NCBI RefSeq assembly: GCF_036038375.1
Contig: NZ_CP107935.1
Location: 9,548,001-9,612,000 of the forward strand
Direction of reading: 5' to 3'
Length of the DNA: 64,000 bases
DNA from: Streptomyces sp. NBC_00414
Lineage (GTDB): Bacteria > Actinomycetota > Actinomycetes > Streptomycetales > Streptomycetaceae
The translations under genes were made by a program, and so were the position numbers. Of the stretch, positions 1-7,519 are shown in pieces; the first letter of the stretch is position 1, and each line of letters starts with the position of its first letter. The notes beneath the pieces were generated by a model. It was given only the letters and a program-made list of their open reading frames with translations, was not told where the DNA came from and searched no databases.

Positions 1-75
1 CAGAGGGATGTCCCAGGGCAGGTCGAGCAGGAGCGCGGGATGCTCCGGGTTGGTGGCGCTGATCTGCAATGCCAT
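1..75 (-). CDS. DUF4032-type protein, N-terminal fragment (runs off window)
   Basis: Only the first 25 codons are inside the window, read leftwards from an ATG at 73-75; the reading frame is open to base 1. The peptide begins MALQISATNPEHPALL and contains LPWDIPL. From memory this opening is characteristic of the conserved actinobacterial DUF4032 family, whose members have a kinase-like fold and no settled function. No good Shine-Dalgarno sequence is visible, although GAGCGAGCG precedes the start. The call rests on a short stretch, so the family is likely but not certain. Confidence 0.55.
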   Translation of the reverse strand, partial: MALQISATNPEHPALLLDLPWDIPL

Positions 76-438
76 CGCTCGCTCGCCCTGCCTCACGGTC
101 GGCCGTCATGTCGCAGGAGCATCTCCGCACCTGAACGGTCCCTTCGTCAACACGCCCGTCCGATTTGTCAGCAGTCGGGGGTGCCCCGGACGTGTCCGGA
201 CCGGCCGGTCGGCGTCCGGCGCCGCGCACCTCGATGGGACCGTCCGGACCGGGTCGCGGAACGTGATGTGCAGCACGCCGGGACGACCCTCGTGACGCCT
301 GGGAAGGGGGTTCCCGCTGCGCACGGCTTGATCGGCGATCAAGTGGGGCAAAATCCCTGGCCAATGCCCATTCTGCTCATTTGACACCCCGTCGCCCGCC
401 CAGATAGGAAGCAGCCCTCTGAGGTCGAGAGGTGGACC
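76..438. other. Intergenic region between divergent genes
   Basis: This 363-base gap separates the leftward DUF4032-type gene from the rightward gene at 439. Frames that stay open here look like GC-driven shadows. The one clear structure is the palindrome at 327-343, listed separately. It probably holds both promoters. Confidence 0.5.
327..343. promoter_or_regulatory. 17-bp palindrome, possible operator
   Basis: CTTGATCG and CGATCAAG form perfect 8-bp inverted arms around one central base, about 95 bases upstream of the GTG at 439. The position suits an operator for the downstream gene or for the divergent DUF4032-type gene. The regulator is unknown. Confidence 0.4.
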
Positions 439-972
439 GTGTACGAGCCGAATGTGGTCGGTGACTGGCAGGAGTACGACGACGAGCATGCCGGCCTGCG
501 CGTTCGCGTCCATGGTCTGGAGAAGGCCGAGCCGCCGCGCGGGCGCGACGACGCGGCCGAGGGCCTGGTCTACTTCCGATTCCGGGTGACCGTCGAGAAC
601 CGTACGACGGAACATTTCGGTATCCATCTCGAAGACGGCCAACTCGACGTCCGTGTCGGTACCGACGGCGAGAGCGCGTTCCTGGACTGGCGCAACTCCC
701 AGTTCATCGAGGGCTTCGACGTCTATCCGCTGCGCCGGGTCACCTCCGTCCTGCACGCCGCCGCCCCGGAGAACTGCCTCTCCCTGGTGGACATCCAGGT
801 GCAGTTGAAGGTCGACGACGAGTGGACCGAGCGGTACCTGTGGTCGGGCGGCCTCGGCGCGCACGACTCGGCCGTGGGGGTCGGCGCCCGCCCCGACTCC
901 GCGATGGACAGCCTCGCCGCCCAGGTGATCAGCTTCCTTGAGCGCGAAGCGGGGCCAGGCCCGGCGTCCTGA
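439..972 (+). CDS. Conserved hypothetical protein, 177 aa
   Basis: I do not recognise this family. The GTG start at 439 follows a purine-rich GAGGTCGAGAGGTGG stretch that can serve as ribosome site. The product is acidic, with no signal peptide and no membrane segment, so it is probably cytoplasmic. Repeated short stretches rich in V, F, Y and L (for example residues 45-60 and 118-130) suggest a mostly beta fold. It lies alone between divergent and convergent neighbours, so context gives no pathway. Third-position GC is typical of a genuine gene, unlike the longer overlapping antisense frame. Confidence 0.75.
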   Translation: MYEPNVVGDWQEYDDEHAGLRVRVHGLEKAEPPRGRDDAAEGLVYFRFRVTVENRTTEHFGIHLEDGQLDVRVGTDGESAFLDWRNSQFIEGFDVYPLRRVTSVLHAAAPENCLSLVDIQVQLKVDDEWTERYLWSGGLGAHDSAVGVGARPDSAMDSLAAQVISFLEREAGPGPAS

Positions 973-995
973 GACCTGTTTCGTTCTGCGGGGAT

Positions 996-1991
996 TCAGC
1001 CGGCCGCGCCGCCGTCCAGGGCCTCGGCGGCCTCCGCGGAGACGGCCTCGGCGACGGCCGCCAGCGCCGGGAAGTCGAGTTTCCACTGCTGCCAGAACAG
1101 GGGAACGTCGATCCGCCGGTCCGGCGCGAGACGGACGAGACGCCCCGCGCGGAGCAGGGGCTCCGCCTGCACCTCGGGAACCATGCCCCAGCCCATCCCG
1201 GCGGCGACGGCCTCGACGAAGCCCTCGGAGGTCGGCACGAGATGCCGCACCGGACTCGCGCCGCGAGGGCCGTGCGGGGCGACCGGGGCGTGCGGATCGT
1301 GCGAGGTGTGCGGGGCGGCCGGGCTGTGAGGCCCGCCGTGCGGCTCCCGTACGAGGTGGCGGACGAACGCGTCCTGGAGATCGTCCCGCCGGTCGAAGGT
1401 CACCACCGGCGCGTCGGCGACGGCCTCCCGCAGTGACGTGCCGGGCCGGCCGCCGAACCACCGCGCGGCGAAGGCGGGGCTCGCCACCGGGACGTACCGC
1501 ATACGGCCCAGACTGCGCACGGAGCAGCCCGTCACCGCGTCCGGCGACGAGGTGACGGCCGCCATCACGAGCCCCTCGCGCAGCAGCGCGGCCGTGTGGT
1601 CCTGGTCCTCGCGCCGCAGTTCCCAGCAGACGGGCAGATCCTCGGGCACGCGTGCGAGGGCGGGCAGGAACCAGGTCGCCAGCGAGTCGGAGTTCACCGC
1701 GATCGACAGCCGGGTCGGCTCCCCGGCGCCGGACATGCCCAGCTCGGCCCGGGTGTCCTGCTCCAGCCGGGCCAGCCGGCGGGCGAAGCGCACCACGGCC
1801 TCGCCGGACTCGGTCGGCCGGACGGGCTTCGTGCGCATCAACAGCACGCGACCCGTGCGCTGTTCGAGAGCCTTGACCCGTTGGCTCACCGCTGAGGGTG
1901 TCACGTGGAGCACGGCAGCCGCGGCGTCGAAGGTGCCCTCGTCCACGACGGTCAGCAGGGTCCGTACCTGGTCGAGCGGAAGGTCTGTCAT
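996..1991 (-). CDS. lysG: LysR-family regulator, LysG/ArgP type
   Basis: This is a 331-aa LysR-type regulator. The N-terminal winged helix-turn-helix covers residues 6-60 (TPSAVSQRVKALEQRTGRVLL), followed by an effector-binding domain. The ArgP/LysG family senses lysine or arginine and switches on a LysE/ArgO exporter, and a LysE-family gene starts 62 bases away on the other strand, which supports the call. The ATG at 1989-1991 is chosen because family homology begins there; the upstream extension is a shadow. An odd His/Pro-rich segment lies at residues 216-248 (coordinates 1248-1346) inside the effector domain, where the family normally has a short loop. The function is inferred from family and context. 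Confidence 0.85.
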   Translation of the reverse strand: MTDLPLDQVRTLLTVVDEGTFDAAAAVLHVTPSAVSQRVKALEQRTGRVLLMRTKPVRPTESGEAVVRFARRLARLEQDTRAELGMSGAGEPTRLSIAVNSDSLATWFLPALARVPEDLPVCWELRREDQDHTAALLREGLVMAAVTSSPDAVTGCSVRSLGRMRYVPVASPAFAARWFGGRPGTSLREAVADAPVVTFDRRDDLQDAFVRHLVREPHGGPHSPAAPHTSHDPHAPVAPHGPRGASPVRHLVPTSEGFVEAVAAGMGWGMVPEVQAEPLLRAGRLVRLAPDRRIDVPLFWQQWKLDFPALAAVAEAVSAEAAEALDGGAAG

Positions 1992-1998
1992 CACGAAC

Positions 1999-2024
1999 GC
2001 TAAGGATACGTAAGAATCTTTAGC
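1999..2024. promoter_or_regulatory. Inverted repeat in lysG-lysE divergent promoter
   Basis: GCTAAGGAT and ATCTTTAGC form 9-bp arms with one mismatch and an 8-base spacer, in the only AT-rich stretch between the divergent genes. LysR regulators typically bind such interrupted dyads beside their own gene, so this is the likely LysG operator covering both promoters. Confidence 0.5.
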
Positions 2025-2052
2025 TGTACTTTTCCAAAGGTGGCTTCCTAGC

Positions 2053-2778
2053 GTGGACGCCGTGAACAGTGCTCTGACCGCCACGGCCGCCGGGTTCGGC
2101 ACCGGCCTCTCCTTGATCGTCGCCATCGGCGCACAGAACGCCTTCGTCCTGCGCCAGGGCGTCCGCCGGGACGCGGTGCTCGCCGTGGTGGCCATCTGCG
2201 CCCTGTCGGACGCGGCGCTCATCACGCTGGGCGTCGGCGGTGTCGGCGCGGCCGTGGTGGCCTGGCCCTCGGTACTCACCGCGGTCGGACTGATCGGCGG
2301 ACTCTTCCTGATCGGATACGGCTGTCTGGCCGCGCGCCGGGTCCTGCGGCCCTCGGCGCTGACCGTGGAGGCGGGGACGGCGGATGCCGCCGGATCGGCA
2401 GGCGTGAAGGTGGCGGCGGGTGCCGCCGGATCGGCAGGCGTGAAGGTGGCGGGTGCCGTGGGAACGGCGGTTGTGGTCGGGACGCCGGGCTCGCGACGGC
2501 GGGCCGTGCTCACCTGCCTGGCGATGACCTGGCTGAACCCGCACGTCTATCTGGACACCGTGTTCCTGCTCGGTTCCATCGCGGCCGACCGCGGGCCCTG
2601 GCGCTGGACCTTCGGCCTCGGCGCGGTGCTCGCCAGCCTGGTCTGGTTCGCCGCGCTCGGCTTCGGCGCCCGGCTGCTCAGCCCTCTCCTGGCCCGGCCG
2701 TCGGCGTGGCGGGTACTGGACGCTCTGATCGCCGTGACGATGATCGTGCTCGGTGCCACGCTGATCGCCGGGGTGTGA
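2053..2778 (+). CDS. lysE: LysE/ArgO-family amino-acid exporter
   Basis: A 241-aa membrane protein of the LysE family, expected to export basic amino acids such as lysine or arginine across the cytoplasmic membrane. The family start is visible as GLSLIVAIGAQNAFVLRQG (residues 18-36), and the second half carries the conserved TWLNPHVYLDT motif near residues 159-169. About six membrane segments are apparent. The GTG at 2053 is used; a GTG at 2062 is an equally plausible start. The cytoplasmic loop holds a perfect 30-bp in-frame duplication (2386-2415 and 2422-2451), giving two GSAGVKVA units. It is controlled presumably by the divergent LysG. Its 3' end overlaps the convergent EamA gene by about 100 bp. 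Confidence 0.85.
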   Translation: MDAVNSALTATAAGFGTGLSLIVAIGAQNAFVLRQGVRRDAVLAVVAICALSDAALITLGVGGVGAAVVAWPSVLTAVGLIGGLFLIGYGCLAARRVLRPSALTVEAGTADAAGSAGVKVAAGAAGSAGVKVAGAVGTAVVVGTPGSRRRAVLTCLAMTWLNPHVYLDTVFLLGSIAADRGPWRWTFGLGAVLASLVWFAALGFGARLLSPLLARPSAWRVLDALIAVTMIVLGATLIAGV

Positions 2779-3694
2779 GCGGGCCGACCGCCGCGGTACA
2801 CCGGCGGCCGCTCCGGTCACCTCGGGCGCCACGATCGCCCCGGTGCACGACGGCGACGGCCAGCAGCCCGAGCGCGAGGCCCGCCACCGTCTGCGTGCCG
2901 AACGGCTCGCCGAACATCAGCGCGCCCCACACGGCCGTGACGGGAGCCATCAGGAACATGAGGGTGTTGACCTTGGTCACCCCGGAGCGCCTGAGGATCA
3001 GCCAGTACAGCCCGTACCCGCCGAACGTGGAGAGCGTCACGAGCCACACCACCGCGGTCCAGAAGGAGCCGTCCGCCGGAGGCGTCAGACCTCCGGTGGC
3101 GGCGGCGAGCGCCGTGAACACGACGGCACTGGTGAGGGCGTGCACGGTCATCGACACCATCGGGCGGATGTCCGTGCGCGACCTGCGGTCCAGGAACGTC
3201 GCCGCGACCATGCTGAGCATGCCGAGGAACGGCACGAGGTACGCCCACCACGCGACGCCCGTCGCGGCGCCCGCGTCGGCCGTGGTGACGACGGCGACAC
3301 CGGCCACGCCCAGCCCCAGCCCGAGCCACTGCGTGCGCGACACCGCCAGGCCCAGCAGCGGCCCGGCCAGCGCTCCGGCCACCAGTGGCTGCGTACCGTC
3401 GATGAGGGCCGTCGTCCCGCTGGAGACGCCCAGTTCGATCGCGTAGTACACGGTCAGCAGGTAGCCGCTCTGCGACAGCACTCCGACGCCGGCCTGCCGG
3501 AGCAGGTCACGGGCTCCCAGGCCGCGCCAGGAGGACCGGGCGGCGGTCAGGGCGACGACGCCGAGGACGAGGGCCAGTGGCAGGAAGCGCCACATGAGGA
3601 GGGTGACCGTCGAGGCGCTGCCCGACCCGAGCTTGGCCCCGATGAAGCCGGAGCTCCAGGCCCCCACGAACGCGATCGACAGAAGGATGTTCAC
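2678..3694 (-). CDS. EamA/DMT-family transporter
   Basis: A drug/metabolite transporter with about ten hydrophobic segments in two EamA repeats (roughly residues 4-135 and 145-285). The substrate cannot be read from sequence. I start at the GTG at 3692-3694 because the GGAGG at 3706-3710 sits 11 bases upstream; the more distal GTG at 3704-3706 overlaps that ribosome site. The last 55 residues or so, after AVAVVHRGD, are Arg/Ser/Pro-rich, contain no membrane segment and are encoded antisense to the end of lysE, which suggests a lost original stop codon. It is divergent from the TetR gene at 3808 and shares its operator. Confidence 0.85.
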   Translation of the reverse strand: MNILLSIAFVGAWSSGFIGAKLGSGSASTVTLLMWRFLPLALVLGVVALTAARSSWRGLGARDLLRQAGVGVLSQSGYLLTVYYAIELGVSSGTTALIDGTQPLVAGALAGPLLGLAVSRTQWLGLGLGVAGVAVVTTADAGAATGVAWWAYLVPFLGMLSMVAATFLDRRSRTDIRPMVSMTVHALTSAVVFTALAAATGGLTPPADGSFWTAVVWLVTLSTFGGYGLYWLILRRSGVTKVNTLMFLMAPVTAVWGALMFGEPFGTQTVAGLALGLLAVAVVHRGDRGARGDRSGRRCTAAVGPLTPRRSAWHRARSSSRRSERPVPATPTAGPGEG

Positions 3695-3753
3695 GGCGCC
3701 GCTCACCTCCAGAGGTGGTTGGCCGCTCTCGCTCCGGAACGACCGACGGGTAT

Positions 3754-3794
3754 ACCGATCTGTATACTCGTCGGGGTCGAGTATACAGATCGGT
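3754..3794. promoter_or_regulatory. Perfect 17-bp inverted repeat operator
   Basis: Left arm 3754-3770 (ACCGATCTGTATACTCG) and right arm 3778-3794 are exact reverse complements with a 7-base spacer. GTATAC recurs in each arm and again in GGTATACC at 3749-3756. It lies between the divergent EamA and TetR genes, ending 13 bases before the TetR ATG. This is the expected layout for TetR autorepression and control of the adjacent exporter. Confidence 0.8.
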
Positions 3795-3807
3795 CTACAA
3801 TGGGTGG

Positions 3808-4389
3808 ATGAGCACCACGGACGCGCCTCGTCGAGTACCGCTGACCCCCGCCGCCCGCCGCGCCCTGACCGCGGCCGGGCGCCTGTTCTACGAGCGGGGG
3901 ATCCACGCCGTCGGCGTCGACCTCATCGCCGCCGAGGCCGGCGTCACGAAGAAGACGCTCTACGACCGGTTCGGCTCCAAGGAGCAGATCGTCGTCGAGT
4001 ACCTCGCCGACCGTGACGAGCGCTGGCGCGCCTGCCTCGCCGCCCGCCTCGACGTCTGCGAGTCGCCGCTGGACAGTGTCCTGACCGTGTTCGACGTGTC
4101 GCGCGAGTGGATGGACGCGAACAGCCCCAGGGGCTGCAGCATGGTCATCGCCCATGCGGAGATCGACGACCCGTCCCACCCGGCCTACGGGATCATCACC
4201 GGCCAGAAGCAGTGGATGCTCACCCTGTTCACCGACCTCGTACGCCCGCTGGCGCCCGACTCGGCCGACTCGCTGGGCCGCAGCCTGATGCTGCTCCACG
4301 AGGGCGCGCTCGTCGCCTTCGGCCTGCGCATCTTCCCCGGGGCGCTGGAGCACGCCCGCGAGCAGGCGGAGGCCCTGCTGACCCGCTGA
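3808..4389 (+). CDS. TetR-family transcriptional regulator
   Basis: A 193-aa TetR-type repressor. The helix-turn-helix lies at about residues 13-60 and shows the family pattern RGIHAVGVDLIAAEAGVTKK followed by TLYDRFGSKEQIV. The C-terminal ligand-binding half is less conserved, so the inducer is unknown. The ATG at 3808 is chosen because upstream in-frame codons run through the operator palindrome. It is divergent from the EamA transporter, so it probably represses that gene and itself through the repeat at 3754-3794. The transporter may export the ligand. Confidence 0.9.
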   Translation: MSTTDAPRRVPLTPAARRALTAAGRLFYERGIHAVGVDLIAAEAGVTKKTLYDRFGSKEQIVVEYLADRDERWRACLAARLDVCESPLDSVLTVFDVSREWMDANSPRGCSMVIAHAEIDDPSHPAYGIITGQKQWMLTLFTDLVRPLAPDSADSLGRSLMLLHEGALVAFGLRIFPGALEHAREQAEALLTR

Positions 4390-4454
4390 CCGGTCGGCCC
4401 GTCCACGGACCGACCCCTCCTCGCGGACATCGCTCCGCATCGGCGATAGTGAAC

Positions 4455-4486
4455 CTCTGATCGAAAGATGTATCTAACAATCAGAG
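4455..4486. promoter_or_regulatory. Inverted repeat upstream of MFS gene
   Basis: CTCTGAT (4455-4461) and ATCAGAG (4480-4486) are perfect 7-bp arms flanking an AT-rich centre with a TATCTAA stretch that could be a -10 box. The element ends 14 bases before the GTG at 4501. It is a probable operator; the regulator is not evident. Confidence 0.4.
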
Positions 4487-4500
4487 CGAGCAGGACGGGT

Positions 4501-5850
4501 GTGGACACCAGCAAGGGCAGTGCGGACAACGGCGTGGAGCGGCAGATCGAGGACGCCGGGGCGGTGGAGCAACTACCCACGGCCGACGCGGCCAACGGGC
4601 CGCGGAGCGGGTGGCGGCGCTTCGCCATGGACACCCGGCCGCTGCGCCGTCCCGCGTACCGCCGTCTCTGGTCCTCGACCATCGTCACCGCCGTGGGCAG
4701 CCAGCTCACCGCCGTCGCCGTGCCCAAGCAGATCTACGACATCACCGGATCCTCGGCCTGGGTCGGCTACGCGAGCTTCGCGGGACTGCTGCCTCTCGTC
4801 GTCTTCGCCCTCTGGGGCGGCGCCATCGCGGACAGCGTGGACCGGCGCAAGCTCCTGCTCGTCACCAACACCGGCATCGCCGTCACCTCCCTGCTCTTCT
4901 GGATCCAGGCGGTCACCGGACTCGGCTCGGTCGCCGTCCTGATGGTGCTGCTCGCGCTCCAGCAGGCGTTCTTCGGCCTCAACTCCCCGGCCCGCCAGGC
5001 CTCCATCGCCCGGCTGGTCCCCAAGGAGGAACTGGCCGCGGCGAACGCGCTCGGCTCCACCGTCATGCAGACCGGCCTGGTCGCAGGACCGCTGCTCGCC
5101 GGAGCGCTCATACCCGTCGTGGGACTGGCCGAGCTCTACCTGATCGACGCCGTGGCCCTGTGCGCCACGGTGTGGGCCGTCTACCGGCTGCCCGCGCTGC
5201 CGCCCCTGACCGCCACCGCCAAGGCGGCCGGCCGGGCAGGGCTGAGAGGGATCGCGGAGGGCTTCCGCTACATCTCGCTCAACCAGGTGCTGCTGCTGTC
5301 CTTCCTCGCCGACATCATCGCGATGGTCTTCGGCATGCCCCGCGCGCTCTTCCCCCAGCTCGCCTCGCAGACGTACGCGCCGTACGGCGAAGGCCTGGCG
5401 CTCGGGCTGCTGTTCGCGGCGGTTCCCATCGGCGCGGTCCTCGGCGGACTCATGTCGGGCACCTTCTCGCGGGCACGCCGGCACGGCCTGATGGTCATCG
5501 TCGCGGTGATCGCCTGGGGAGTGGCCATCACCGGGTTCGGGCTGAGTGCCAACCTGTGGGTGGCCGTCGCGTTCCTCGCCGCCGCCGGAGTCGCCGACAT
5601 GGTCTCCATGGTCTTCCGCGGAGCCATCCTGCTCTCCGCCGTCACCGACGAACTCCGGGGCCGCATGCAGGGCGTCTTCACCGTCGTCGTCGCGGGCGGG
5701 CCACGTCTGGCCGACGTGCTGCACGGCACGGCGGGGTCGGCGCTGGGAGCCCGTACGGCGGTCGCGGGCGGCGGTCTCCTCGTCGTCCTGTCCATGCTGG
5801 TGCTGGCGGCGACGATGCCGGCGCTGCGCCGCTACAGCGCGAGCACCTGA
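4501..5850 (+). CDS. MFS transporter, EntS/MFS_3-like
   Basis: A 449-aa major-facilitator protein with about twelve membrane segments. After a hydrophilic N-terminus of about 50 residues comes RPAYRRLWSSTIVTAVGSQL, the usual opening of MFS_3/enterobactin-exporter-like proteins. The loop between helices 2 and 3 carries GGAIADSVDRRKLLL, the family's signature. It likely exports a small molecule; the substrate is unknown. The GTG at 4501 follows AGGA at suitable spacing. The ATG at 4468 is rejected because it lies inside the promoter inverted repeat. Confidence 0.85.
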   Translation: MDTSKGSADNGVERQIEDAGAVEQLPTADAANGPRSGWRRFAMDTRPLRRPAYRRLWSSTIVTAVGSQLTAVAVPKQIYDITGSSAWVGYASFAGLLPLVVFALWGGAIADSVDRRKLLLVTNTGIAVTSLLFWIQAVTGLGSVAVLMVLLALQQAFFGLNSPARQASIARLVPKEELAAANALGSTVMQTGLVAGPLLAGALIPVVGLAELYLIDAVALCATVWAVYRLPALPPLTATAKAAGRAGLRGIAEGFRYISLNQVLLLSFLADIIAMVFGMPRALFPQLASQTYAPYGEGLALGLLFAAVPIGAVLGGLMSGTFSRARRHGLMVIVAVIAWGVAITGFGLSANLWVAVAFLAAAGVADMVSMVFRGAILLSAVTDELRGRMQGVFTVVVAGGPRLADVLHGTAGSALGARTAVAGGGLLVVLSMLVLAATMPALRRYSAST

Positions 5851-5930
5851 GCCGTCGGGAGCGCCCGCCGAACGGCGGCTCCCGTAATCGATTTCCCCTC
5901 CGTCCACGTACGGAACTAGCCTCGCCGTTC

Positions 5931-6293
5931 ATGAACAGCCTGCGGACGATCCATGACGTGCCCGTCTTCCTGTGCGCCGCCGAGGGCGAGCCCATCGGCA
6001 GCGAGCGTGACGCACTGGACGTCATCGGCGAGGCCTCCTACCAGGGCGCGCGGTGGGCCGTCGTCCCCGCCGAGCGGCTGGACGAGACGTTCTTCAAGCT
6101 GTCCACGCGGGTCGCCGGGGACATCGTGCAGAAGTTCGCGAACTACCGGCTCGGGCTCGTCGTCCTCGGGGACATCTCCCGCCACACGGCCGACAGTTCC
6201 GCGCTGCGCGACTTCGTCCGTGAGTGCAACCGCGGGCGGCAGACCTGGTTCCTCGCGGATGCCGAGGAGCTGGAGGAGCGGATGCGGGGCTGA
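5931..6293 (+). CDS. DUF4180 family protein
   Basis: A 120-aa soluble protein matching, from memory, the DUF4180 family: a small alpha/beta fold with the pattern PIGSERDALDVIGEAS near the start and FANYRLGLVVLGDIS in the middle. No biochemical role is established for the family. The ATG at 5931 is the first start before family homology. It stands alone between the MFS gene and the leftward oxidoreductase gene, and no regulatory hint is visible. Confidence 0.8.
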   Translation: MNSLRTIHDVPVFLCAAEGEPIGSERDALDVIGEASYQGARWAVVPAERLDETFFKLSTRVAGDIVQKFANYRLGLVVLGDISRHTADSSALRDFVRECNRGRQTWFLADAEELEERMRG

Positions 6294-6385
6294 CGGCGCG
6301 GAGGCGGGGCTGACGGCGCGAGCCCTCGGCTCGGCAGCCTCTCGGCCCGCCTCCCCGAGGTCCCTGGCCCTCAAGGTGTTGGCCC

Positions 6386-7288
6386 TCAGGCCTGTACGCT
6401 CGTCGCGGCCTGCGCGATCAGTTCCTGGAGGTGGAGGCCGCGTCGGGCGTCCAGGTCGCCGGACACCCCCGTGCGTACCGCCGTGGCGAAGGTCCGGCGC
6501 AGCACCGGCCAGCACTCGTCGTGGTCGAGGTCCGCGCTGTCGTACACGAGCGGGGGCCGCGGGCCGAAGAGCTCGACCCGCATGACTCCGGGCTCCACCT
6601 CGACCGACCCGGACAGCGAGGCCTGACTGACCGCCCCGCTCTCGTGCTCGCAGGTCAACTCGACCCACTTGCGGGGATCCCCTGTGCCGCGGACCCGCAC
6701 GATGGGGCCCATGGAGGCGTCCAGCAGGTCCAGGATGTGGGGTCCGAGGTCCAGCAGCGCGCCGTGCTCAAGACGCCAGGGAGTCGCGAAGTCGCCGCCG
6801 AGGAACGCCCCGCTCAGACCGGCTGACCGGGCGCCCCACACCTCGATCTCCCGCGCCTCGCGCAGGAACTGCTGGGCGACGGGGTGGTAGCGGTTGGTGA
6901 GGACGACCTGGGAGACGACCCCGGCCTCGTCGATCGCGTCGACGAGGCCCCGCGCGGACGGCACGTCCAGTCCGATCGGTTTCTCCAGCAGCACTGCCTT
7001 GCCCGCCTCGGCCGCACGCCCGGCGAGGTCCGCCTGAATGTCCGGGGGCACCGCGAAGGCCACCGCCTCGCACCGGTCGAGCAGCTCCTCGAAACGCGCC
7101 ACCGCGACGGCCCCGTACGGCTCGGCGGTCTCCTGCGCGGCCTCGGGGCGCCGCGCCCACACCGCCGCCAGCTCCGTCTCGGGTCCGGCGGCGAGCACGG
7201 GCGCGTGCACGCCGCGCGCCCAGGGGCCGGCGCCGACGAGGCCGACCTTGACGGGGGCGTGGGGCCAAGGGGAGACGATGTCGGCCAC
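6386..7288 (-). CDS. Gfo/Idh/MocA-family oxidoreductase
   Basis: A 300-aa NAD(P)-dependent oxidoreductase. The N-terminal Rossmann fold shows VGLVGAGPWARGVHAP (residues 15-30) and the family's catalytic EKP signature in LLEKPIGLD near residue 105. The C-terminal half carries GPHILDLLD, which fits the family's conserved histidine region. Such enzymes oxidise or reduce sugars and related polyols; the substrate here is unknown. At 300 aa it is somewhat shorter than the usual 330-380. It is followed, across a hairpin repeat, by the glg operon but has no clear role in it. Confidence 0.85.
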   Translation of the reverse strand: MADIVSPWPHAPVKVGLVGAGPWARGVHAPVLAAGPETELAAVWARRPEAAQETAEPYGAVAVARFEELLDRCEAVAFAVPPDIQADLAGRAAEAGKAVLLEKPIGLDVPSARGLVDAIDEAGVVSQVVLTNRYHPVAQQFLREAREIEVWGARSAGLSGAFLGGDFATPWRLEHGALLDLGPHILDLLDASMGPIVRVRGTGDPRKWVELTCEHESGAVSQASLSGSVEVEPGVMRVELFGPRPPLVYDSADLDHDECWPVLRRTFATAVRTGVSGDLDARRGLHLQELIAQAATSVQA

Positions 7289-7392
7289 GGAAGTCCAATC
7301 TGCGCTACGGGATCAGTGCCGGGAGCGGCGACCGTGCAACGAACAGCCCGGACGGTACGTGCCCCTCGGGGGCGCTGCCCCCGAACCCCCGG

Positions 7393-7445
7393 TCCTCAAA
7401 CGCCGGACGGGCTGAATACGTTTCAGCCCGTCCGGCGTTTGAGGA
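7393..7445. terminator. Long hairpin, 24-bp perfect arms
   Basis: Arms 7393-7416 and 7422-7445 are exact reverse complements with a 5-base loop, flanked on each side by G/C-rich GGGGGC...GCCCCC blocks. It lies past the end of glgB (7520). Elements with this core, built on CAAACGCCGGACGGGCTGAA, recur between genes in many Streptomyces genomes. It most likely ends glgB transcription. Confidence 0.75.
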
Positions 7446-7519
7446 CAACGGGGGCGAGGGGGCGCAGCCCCCATGCAGTGACGGGGAGGGTAGGGGCGGC
7501 GGGGGCGAGGGAAAAGGGC

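Noticed and set aside
106..1461. Long 451-residue open frame on the minus strand
   Set aside because: It overlaps two better-supported genes in other frames, is extremely Arg/Pro/Gly-rich and has no family resemblance; it is a GC-driven shadow.
7393..7445. Long inverted repeat as an insertion-sequence end
   Set aside because: It is a closed hairpin with a 5-base loop, with no transposase or target duplication; it matches a common Streptomyces intergenic element.
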